Of a stretch of DNA of 64,000 nt, positions 58,611 to 64,000 are shown piece after piece. The notes beneath the pieces are model-generated. The model saw only the letters and a list, made by a program, of their open reading frames with translations, had not been told where the DNA came from and did no database searches. This DNA is from Candidatus Saccharibacteria bacterium oral taxon 488 (GTDB lineage Bacteria; Patescibacteriota; Saccharimonadia; Saccharimonadales; Saccharimonadaceae), in assembly GCA_010202645.1 (NCBI GenBank), contig CP047920.1, forward strand, positions 62,001 to 126,000, written 5' to 3'. Numbering within the stretch: position 1 is the stretch's first letter; each line of letters begins with the position of its first letter. A program made the translations under genes and the position numbers.

Positions 58611-60422
58611 ATGAGTGAAGATAAACTTTATGCAATGCGACACAGCCTGGCGCATATCATGGCAGCAGCCGTACAGCGATTATGGCCAGATGCGAAATTC
58701 GGAGTTGGTCCGGTTGTTGAGCATGGGTTTTATTATGATATTGATCTTGGTGAAACGAAGATCAGTGAGCAGCAGTTCAATAAAATTGAAAAGGTAATGC
58801 GACAAATCATTGCCGAAAAGCAAGATTTTGTGTGCACAAAATGCCCGATTGATGAAGCAATTCAATGGGCCAAAGATAGCCATCAGCCGTATAAAGAAGA
58901 ACTTCTTAATGATCTAAAACGTGCCGGGACAACGGTAGCAAAAGATCTGGACGCTGCAGAAATGGGTACAATTGCTGAAGGTGATAGTGTGCTTGATGAA
59001 GTTTCATTTTATACCAACGGATCATTTAAGGACTTGTGTCGTGGACCACATGTTGCAAATACCAGTCAGGTTGGCGCGTTTAAGCTGATGCGGGTTGCAG
59101 GCGCCTATTGGCGTGGTAATGAAAAAAACCCTCAGGTGCAACGGCTGTACGGTGTGGCTTTTGCCACGCAGGAAGAGCTGGATAAATATTTGGAGAAATT
59201 AGAGCTAGCCAAACAACGTGATCACCGAAAGCTAGGCAGGGAACTTGATCTATATACAACCTCACCGTTAGTGGGTGTCGGTTTGCCGTTATTTACACCT
59301 CGTGGAACTGTTCTGCGTGATATCGTGGCCCAATACTCAAATCAGCTGCGTCAGAGGTTTGGTTTTGAAAAAGTCTGGACGCCGCATATTACCAAAAAGG
59401 ATCTGTATGAAACGTCAGGCCACTGGGCCAAATTTGGCGAAGAGCTGTTTTTGGTTAAAAGTCAGGAAACCAGTGATGAAATGGCGTTAAAGCCGATGAA
59501 CTGCCCGCACCATACGCAGATTTTTGCTTCACAACCTCGTAGCTACCGCGATATGCCGGTGCGCTACTTGGAGACGACCACTGATTATCGTGACGAGAAA
59601 ACCGGTGAGCTTGGTGGTCTGAATCGCGTGCGCTCATTAACCCAGGACGATAGTCATGTTTTCTGTCGTCCAGATCAAATTGAGCAAGAGATCAATAATT
59701 TATTGTCTGCCGCCCAGGAACTGTACAATACTATTGATATGAAACTGCGGGTTCGACTGAGTTATCGTGATGGCTCTGATGCGTACTTGGGCGAACGTGA
59801 GCTGTGGGCTTCTGCACAAAATCAGTTGAAATCAGCAGTTGAAAAAGTTGGTTTGGACTATTTTGAGCAGGAAGGCGAGGCCGCCTTTTATGGTCCAAAG
59901 ATTGACTTTATGGCGACTGACGCTATTGGCCGTGAGCACCAAGTTGCGACGGTGCAACTGGACTTCGTGCAGCCGCAACGGTTCGGCTTAGAGTATACCG
60001 AGAGTGATGGTAATTTTACAACACCTGTGATGATTCACTGTGCGCTGCTCGGGTCGATTGAACGATTCTTGAGCGTCTTCATTGAACACACGGGTGGCTG
60101 GTTCCCGTTTTGGGTGGCGCCAGAACAAGTACGCATTCTAACGATTAATGACACTGTCTCAGACTATGTTGATGAAATTACATCGATTTTATCAGAGGTA
60201 ACATTAATGAAACCAATAAAATACAACGATGTAAGATTTACAATAGATAGTCGTAATGAATCCCTCGGGAAAAAGATTCGTGAAGCGACTGTTGTAAAAA
60301 TACCAATACAGATTATTGTTGGGCCAAAGGATCAGATAGCACGTGTCGTAAGCATCAGGACGCATGCGGGTGAAGAGCAAATTCCGCTTGAACAGCTAGC
60401 TGAGTATGTACGGGGGCTGTAA
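58611..60422 (+). CDS. thrS: Threonyl-tRNA synthetase without TGS domain
   Basis: ThrS charges tRNA-Thr. The 603-residue protein starts at the editing domain (RHSLAHIMAAAVQ with the HxxxH motif, later YTNGSFKDLCRGPH) and lacks the N-terminal TGS domain of about 60 residues. The class II core has motif 1, the zinc site with NCPHH, RDEKTGELGGLNRVRSLTQDD (motif 2) and LLGSIERFLSVFIE (motif 3), followed by the anticodon-binding domain. ATG 58611 has a perfect AAAGGAGG site. An upstream in-frame extension to 58482 reads through the T-box leader and is rejected. Confidence 0.96.
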   Translation: MSEDKLYAMRHSLAHIMAAAVQRLWPDAKFGVGPVVEHGFYYDIDLGETKISEQQFNKIEKVMRQIIAEKQDFVCTKCPIDEAIQWAKDSHQPYKEELLNDLKRAGTTVAKDLDAAEMGTIAEGDSVLDEVSFYTNGSFKDLCRGPHVANTSQVGAFKLMRVAGAYWRGNEKNPQVQRLYGVAFATQEELDKYLEKLELAKQRDHRKLGRELDLYTTSPLVGVGLPLFTPRGTVLRDIVAQYSNQLRQRFGFEKVWTPHITKKDLYETSGHWAKFGEELFLVKSQETSDEMALKPMNCPHHTQIFASQPRSYRDMPVRYLETTTDYRDEKTGELGGLNRVRSLTQDDSHVFCRPDQIEQEINNLLSAAQELYNTIDMKLRVRLSYRDGSDAYLGERELWASAQNQLKSAVEKVGLDYFEQEGEAAFYGPKIDFMATDAIGREHQVATVQLDFVQPQRFGLEYTESDGNFTTPVMIHCALLGSIERFLSVFIEHTGGWFPFWVAPEQVRILTINDTVSDYVDEITSILSEVTLMKPIKYNDVRFTIDSRNESLGKKIREATVVKIPIQIIVGPKDQIARVVSIRTHAGEEQIPLEQLAEYVRGL

Positions 60423-60426
60423 TCTT

Positions 60427-61041
60427 GTGCGTAGGCTAAGAATTGCAATTGATATCGACGATGTTCTAGCAGAAAATGCAATCGGGTTTGTGGCATTTAG
60501 TAATGAACGGTGGGGCACACGATTGAGAGTTGATGACTATAGCGAACATTGGTCAGAGATGTGGCATGTTGATAGCGAGGAGGCAGAACGGCGTGCTCAT
60601 GTCTTTCACGACTCTGGTGCGATAAAGGGATATGCTCATATAGGGGGGGCGGAGGAGGTGCTTAGAAACATGTCGCAGGTGCATCATCTCATGGTGGCTA
60701 CTTCGCGTCGCTTGCAGGTGCAAAGCGATACACTGCTTTGGATCGAGGAGCATTTTCCAGGGGTTTTCGCCAGTTCTGCGGTCTACTTCTCTGGCCTATG
60801 GGATACGGTGCACGAGGACTCTCATAAACTGACAAAAACAGAGTTAATCACGCAAATTAATGCTGATGTTTTAATTGATGATCAGTTGAAACATTGTTTA
60901 GCTGTTTCCGAGACTGGTCGTAACGCCATCTTATTTGGTGATTATACTTGGAATAGGGCAGATAGCTTGCCGGATAGGGTGGTGCGATGCCATTCGTGGT
61001 CAGAAGTGGAGGTGGAAATTGAGCGAATTGCCAATAGCTAG
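60427..61041 (+). CDS. HAD-family 5'(3')-deoxyribonucleotidase-like phosphatase
   Basis: A 204-residue haloacid-dehalogenase-type protein similar to the NT5C (5',3'-nucleotidase) family. The nucleophile motif IDIDDVLAEN (Asp and Asp two residues on) is near residue 8, motif II is LMVATSRR, and motif III/IV is VLIDDQLKH. It probably dephosphorylates nucleotides. The start GTG 60427 is 4 bases after thrS, so it is likely co-transcribed with it. Its end overlaps the next gene by 23 bases. The substrate cannot be told from sequence. Confidence 0.82.
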   Translation: MRRLRIAIDIDDVLAENAIGFVAFSNERWGTRLRVDDYSEHWSEMWHVDSEEAERRAHVFHDSGAIKGYAHIGGAEEVLRNMSQVHHLMVATSRRLQVQSDTLLWIEEHFPGVFASSAVYFSGLWDTVHEDSHKLTKTELITQINADVLIDDQLKHCLAVSETGRNAILFGDYTWNRADSLPDRVVRCHSWSEVEVEIERIANS

Positions 61042-61342
61042 CTTGCGAGACCGGATCTATATTCTCATGGCGCAGCTACCTGACGACAAGGTGACGACGT
61101 ACGGTGACTTGGCAGCACTGTCTGGACACCCATACGCAGCGCGAACTGTGGGCGGGATAGCGCATGGTGGCCCAGAGAATTTGCCGTGGCATCGCCTAGT
61201 GAACGCGAAAGGTGGCTTGGCGGTAGGTTTTCCGGGTGGGCAAGGTGTGCAAAGGCAGCTACTTGAACAAGATGGTATTTATTGCGATGAGAGGTGGCGG
61301 ATAATTGATTTTGAGGAACGACGATGGCGGCCGAAACTATAA
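61019..61342 (+). CDS. Alkyltransferase-like (ATL) DNA-damage protein
   Basis: A 107-residue protein of the MGMT DNA-binding domain family. The active-site PCHR is replaced by PWHR (LPWHRLVNAKGG), so it cannot accept alkyl groups. Such ATL proteins bind O6-alkylguanine and recruit nucleotide excision repair. The helix-turn-helix part (VTTYGDLAALSG, AARTVGGIAHGG) is conserved. TTG at 61019 with a GGAGGTGG site is the likely start. It overlaps the HAD gene and the miaA fragment by 23 and 19 bases, forming a coupled operon. Confidence 0.85.
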   Translation: MSELPIASLRDRIYILMAQLPDDKVTTYGDLAALSGHPYAARTVGGIAHGGPENLPWHRLVNAKGGLAVGFPGGQGVQRQLLEQDGIYCDERWRIIDFEERRWRPKL

Positions 61343-61857
61343 AAGCAAAATTACCCCTAGTTGTTATCGCGGGGCCGACTGCTAGTGGTAAGACCTCGCT
61401 AGCGATTCGCCTGGCAAAACAGTATAATGGCGAAATAATTTGTGCCGATAGCAGAACAATATATCGAGACATGGATATTGGTACAGCAAAGCCGACTATG
61501 GCTGAGCGAGAAGCCGTGCCCCATTGGGGCCTTGATTTGGTCAGCCCGGGCGAGACATTTAGCGCCGCACAGTTTAAGGAGTATGCTCTGCAAAAAATAA
61601 GTGAAATTCGCTCTCGGGGGCGTTTACCATTTCTTGTTGGCGGCACGGGCCTCTATATCGATGCAGTAATTTTTGATTTTCAATTTGGAGCTCCTCCTGA
61701 TCCTACTTTACGGCATGAGCTAGAAAAAAGGACAGTAGCCGAGTTACAATATTATTGTAGTATACACAACATAAAATTACCAGAAAATGACAAAAATAAA
61801 CGCCATCTTATACGTGCTATTGAACAAAAAATAAAAATAACAGATATGAATTTATGA
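61324..61857 (+). CDS. miaA: MiaA N-terminal part (tRNA dimethylallyltransferase), split or frameshifted
   Basis: MiaA adds an isopentenyl group to A37 of tRNAs that read UNN codons. This 177-residue piece has the P-loop GPTASGKTSLAIRLA, ADSRTIYRDMDIGTAKP, GGTGLYIDAV and the NKRHLIRAIE motif, which corresponds to the family's PRRVIRALE. It then ends at TGA 61855-61857, about two-thirds through the usual 300 residues, soon after an A-rich run (61825-61838). The remaining part continues in the -1 frame and overlaps by ATGA. It may be a pseudogene, a sequencing error, a programmed -1 shift or a two-part enzyme. Confidence 0.82.
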   Translation: MAAETIKAKLPLVVIAGPTASGKTSLAIRLAKQYNGEIICADSRTIYRDMDIGTAKPTMAEREAVPHWGLDLVSPGETFSAAQFKEYALQKISEIRSRGRLPFLVGGTGLYIDAVIFDFQFGAPPDPTLRHELEKRTVAELQYYCSIHNIKLPENDKNKRHLIRAIEQKIKITDMNL

Positions 61858-62207
61858 TTAGAGATAATAATATCGTTGTAGGTATAGCAACAAATAAGGA
61901 AATATTACGAACAAGAATTGTGCTCAGATCTGAACAATTATTTTTAAATAATGTTGTAAGCGAAGCAATGCTATTGGCCCGAAAATATGGCTGGGATAAT
62001 GAGGCTATGACAGGTAATATCTATCCGTTGGTCCGAGAGTTTTTGAATAAAAATATTACCGAAAGTGAATTAAAGCGGCAATTTGTTGTAGCTGATTGGC
62101 AGTTGGCGAAGAGACAGATGACATGGCTACGGCGTAACCCGTTTATCATGTGGGCGACGCTTGACTCTGCTGAACACTATTTGTCACAACTTTTGGCTCA
62201 GGCGTAA
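61854..62207 (+). CDS. miaA: MiaA C-terminal part, in the -1 frame
   Basis: A 117-residue open frame that carries the rest of MiaA. The region ATNKEILRTRIVLRSEQLFLNNVVSEA is the counterpart of the family's substrate-binding helices, and ADWQLAKRQMTWLRRNPFIMW matches the conserved RYAKRQLTWFRR end. The -1 frame is open back to about 61824, through the A-rich run, so a single base gain or loss there would join the two. Alternatively the ATG at 61854 (ATGA overlap) allows coupled re-initiation. A complete enzyme can be imagined only if both pieces act together. Confidence 0.75.
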   Translation: MIRDNNIVVGIATNKEILRTRIVLRSEQLFLNNVVSEAMLLARKYGWDNEAMTGNIYPLVREFLNKNITESELKRQFVVADWQLAKRQMTWLRRNPFIMWATLDSAEHYLSQLLAQA

Positions 62208-62231
62208 AATTTATGGTACAATTTTAAATAC

Positions 62232-62822
62232 ATGATTGATGCGCTGTTCGGCTCAAAAACGAGGGTGAAGTTACTACACCTGTTTTTAGCGAACCCTGAA
62301 AAATCGTTTTATGTTAGAGAGATTACGCGATTGATCGGCGAGCAAATTAACTCGGTACGGCGTGAACTATCAAATATGCTCAGAGTCGGAGTCATTGTTT
62401 CGAATAATTATGACAATAAATTGTATTACGCTGCGAATCAGCAGTACGCATACTTTACGCCACTAAAGATGATTTTTGCCGATGAACGACCGAGTGAGCA
62501 GGCTGACCATAACAAAAAGAACAGTATACCATGGGTGAGCGATATTGCTCGGCTGTCCGGACTGAAGATCGCTATAGTTGCCGGTGCGTTAGTGCGTGGA
62601 TCGACGAGTCGGGTTGATATACTGTTAGTTGGTCGACTATCGGAGTCGAGAGTTGGTGTCGCTATTAAGAAAATTGAAAAAGCCGAGAGGAGAGAGCTGA
62701 ATTATGCTGTAATGAGCTATGATGATTTTTACTATCGTCTGAGTGTTAGAGATAAGTTTGTGATGGAAATAATGAATAGTAAGCACTCGGTTGTGGTAGA
62801 TGCAGAGAGCATACTAGGATAA
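62232..62822 (+). CDS. Winged-helix DNA-binding protein with nucleotidyltransferase-like C-terminus
   Basis: A 196-residue protein with an N-terminal winged helix (residues about 5-75: TRVKLLHLFLANPEKSFYVREITRLIGEQINSVRRELSNM). The second half (GLKIAIVAGALVRGSTSRVDILLVGRL) has the look of a nucleotidyltransferase fold with the GG/GS motif weakened. Similar proteins in Saccharibacteria are annotated as transcriptional regulators. TACAAT (62217-62222) ends 9 bases before the ATG. The next gene follows with an AAGGAG site. It may regulate or accompany the beta-lactamase-fold protein downstream. Confidence 0.76.
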   Translation: MIDALFGSKTRVKLLHLFLANPEKSFYVREITRLIGEQINSVRRELSNMLRVGVIVSNNYDNKLYYAANQQYAYFTPLKMIFADERPSEQADHNKKNSIPWVSDIARLSGLKIAIVAGALVRGSTSRVDILLVGRLSESRVGVAIKKIEKAERRELNYAVMSYDDFYYRLSVRDKFVMEIMNSKHSVVVDAESILG

Positions 62823-62832
62823 GGAGACGTAT

Positions 62833-63471
62833 ATGTTTGAAGTGGAATACAAAGGTGCAAATAATGTTATTTTTACAACGAAAATGGTAAAAATTGCGTT
62901 TGATCCAGCGTTATCGCTGGTTGGACTTAAGGATAGCCTTGGGGCACAGGATGTTGAGATATTGTCAGAGGATAGATTTGCCGTAAGTAATGTAACACCA
63001 CGGTTACTCTTCAGCGGTCCGGGTGAATATGAGGTCGGCGACGTATCTCTGAAAGGGGTGGCAGCCTGGCGACACATTGATACGGAAACTGATGTTAAAA
63101 AATCAACGATTTACCGTTTAGCAATTGGTGGTGTGCGTGTTGTGATTATAGGTAACGTTGCCCCAAAATTGTCAGAGTCTCAGCTAGAGGAGATTGGTGT
63201 CGTTGATGTTGTTGTGATACCGGTTGGCGGTGGTGGTTACACGCTTGACGCGACATCTGCGGCTCATATGGTACGCCAGCTGGAGCCGAAAGTAGTTATC
63301 CCAGTGCATTATGCTGATGGCGCGCTACACTATGAAGTGCCGCAAGACGACCTGTCAGTGTTTGTTAGCGAAATGGGCGTGGAGACTGTTGACGCTGGGC
63401 CAAAGTGGAAGGTGAAGGGAGTGACATCTTTACCCGAACAACTCTCAATCATTACTGTCGCGCGGAGCTAG
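62833..63471 (+). CDS. Metallo-beta-lactamase-fold protein without metal motif
   Basis: A 212-residue protein of the UlaG-like Zn-dependent hydrolase family by overall layout: VEYKGANNVIF, FSGPGEYEVGDVSLKGV, VVVIPVGGGGYTLDATSAAHMV and PKVVIPVHYADG. The HxHxDH zinc motif is not present; only the late His in IPVHY is kept. It is therefore probably inactive as a hydrolase. AAGGAG precedes the ATG, 10 bases after the winged-helix gene. A strong bidirectional terminator follows. Confidence 0.75.
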   Translation: MFEVEYKGANNVIFTTKMVKIAFDPALSLVGLKDSLGAQDVEILSEDRFAVSNVTPRLLFSGPGEYEVGDVSLKGVAAWRHIDTETDVKKSTIYRLAIGGVRVVIIGNVAPKLSESQLEEIGVVDVVVIPVGGGGYTLDATSAAHMVRQLEPKVVIPVHYADGALHYEVPQDDLSVFVSEMGVETVDAGPKWKVKGVTSLPEQLSIITVARS

Positions 63472-63495
63472 GCTGGTCGATACGTTGCACTAATA

Positions 63496-63521
63496 AACCC
63501 CCTCCTTATTTGGAGGGGGTT
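63496..63521. terminator. Bidirectional terminator
   Basis: AACCCCCTCC (63496-63505) and GGAGGGGGTT (63512-63521) form a perfect 10-bp stem with a 6-base loop between the convergent MBL-fold gene and rpmB. On the minus strand it is followed by TATTAGTGC, on the plus strand by CGAGC, so termination efficiency is uncertain. Confidence 0.7.
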
Positions 63522-63526
63522 CGAGC

Positions 63527-63742
63527 TTAGGCGGTTTTTGTCTGTATCGGGCGTAACAGCCCTTTCTTTTTAAGAGTACGAATTGCTTGAGTACTCAGAA
63601 CCAACGTGACTTTTTGACCATCTACTACAAGAGTTTTCTTCTGTAGGTTTGGCTTAAAAGTGCGCTTGGTACGGCGAAGGGAAAAGCTAACGTTGTGACC
63701 GTATTGCTTGCCCTTGCCGGTTAGTTCGCATCGTGATGCCAT
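63527..63742 (-). CDS. rpmB: 50S ribosomal protein L28
   Basis: L28 is a small protein of the large subunit. The 71-residue protein has CELTGKGKQYGHNVSFSLRRTKRTFKPNLQ, the family core, and a C-terminal helix (STQAIRTLKKKGLL). ATG at 63742 is chosen, with GAGG just upstream; a TTG two codons earlier is possible. Only one cysteine remains, so it is a zinc-free form. It is monocistronic and ends at the bidirectional hairpin. Confidence 0.93.
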   Translation of the reverse strand: MASRCELTGKGKQYGHNVSFSLRRTKRTFKPNLQKKTLVVDGQKVTLVLSTQAIRTLKKKGLLRPIQTKTA

Positions 63743-63827
63743 TTCCAACCTCGCTTTATATTAACTAAACAATCTATCGTATTGTAGCGGTATTTCTATA
63801 ATTAGTCAAGGTGTTATAATGGTAATC

Positions 63828-64000
63828 ATGGATTTGGCATATTTAGGTATGGTCTTGGTGGTTATTCTCGTCTCAATGACGCTACACGAGGCGATGCATG
63901 CGTTTATGGGCTATTTCCTTGGAGACGACACAGCCAAGGCAGAGGGGCGGCTGACATTAAACCCGCTGAAGCATATTGATCCGTTCATGACGCTTTTATT
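63828..64000 (+). CDS. Site-2 protease family (M50) membrane metalloprotease, partial
   Basis: The first 57 residues are visible. A membrane helix (about residues 4-22) contains the zinc-binding HEAMH motif (MTLHEAMHAFM), followed by GDDTAKAEGRLTLNPLKHIDP, typical of M50 proteases of the SREBP/FtsH-linked type. The gene runs off the right edge. TATAAT (63815-63820) ends 7 bases before the ATG, so it should be leaderless. The substrate is unknown. Confidence 0.88.
   Translation, partial: MDLAYLGMVLVVILVSMTLHEAMHAFMGYFLGDDTAKAEGRLTLNPLKHIDPFMTLL

Noticed and set aside
61825-61838. Canonical -1 slippery site in miaA
   Set aside because: In the zero frame the heptamers read A AAA ATA, which re-pairs poorly in the A site, and no stable downstream stem or pseudoknot is evident. 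I keep programmed frameshifting only as one option.
1-64000. CRISPR arrays, insertion sequences and prophage
   Set aside because: No regularly spaced repeats, transposase or phage structural genes were seen on either strand.

Overview
The window looks like a compact genome segment from Candidatus Saccharibacteria (TM7, Patescibacteria/CPR), probably a Nanosynbacter-like host-associated lineage. This is inferred from gene content and style: tightly packed genes, reduced enzymes, a complete type IV pilus locus with several pseudopilins, a sortase, a threonyl-tRNA synthetase without a TGS domain, an almost total lack of biosynthetic genes, and many short proteins of unknown function. TGA is used as an ordinary stop, so translation table 11 fits and table 25 does not. 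I see no mobile element, prophage or CRISPR array.

Layout. 0-4.8 kb: unknown proteins (one transglutaminase-like), MscL, divergent pyrH/orn, an MmcQ/YjbR protein. 4.8-15 kb: replication and repair (dnaG-rpoD, polA, mutM, holA) with small unknown genes and a P-loop kinase. 15-25 kb: unknown surface or cytosolic proteins, rpsT, a DHH-like protein, truB, a pilin, rpsO, a sortase and pnp. 25-36.6 kb: a family 4 uracil-DNA glycosylase, RNase J, FtsK, an orphan prephenate dehydratase, rpsF-ssb-rpsR, efp, tlyA and ychF. 36.6-52.3 kb: a surface and type IV pilus locus, with two large secreted proteins followed by pilM-N-O, a small membrane protein, pilB-T-C, a major-pilin-like gene, the prepilin peptidase, three pseudopilins and a PilX-like protein. 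52.3-64 kb: a Xer recombinase, ndk, three tRNA genes, a PH-domain protein, a SurA-like foldase, a membrane glycosyltransferase, NrdR, thrS with a T-box leader, an HAD-ATL-miaA operon, a DNA-binding protein, a beta-lactamase-fold protein, rpmB and the start of an M50 protease.

Expression signals are unusually readable. About 25 genes have a -10 hexamer ending only 6-9 bases before the start codon and no Shine-Dalgarno sequence, which predicts leaderless mRNAs. Operon-internal genes and genes with longer leaders use good Shine-Dalgarno sequences. Two protein genes start exactly 7 bases after the CCA end of a tRNA gene, so tRNA 3' processing would itself create near-leaderless mRNAs. Other RNA elements are a well-supported T-box riboswitch before thrS (specifier ACC, Thr), a possible pseudoknot RNA before tlyA, a structured leader before rpsF, and a terminator with a promoter -10 in its loop.

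A second theme is loss of metal-binding cysteines. The DnaG zinc ribbon, the Fe-S ligands of the uracil-DNA glycosylase and the PilB tetracysteine site have all lost their ligands although the folds are kept. MiaA is split in two by a frame change near an A-rich run, and may be frameshifted, genuinely two-part, or a pseudogene.
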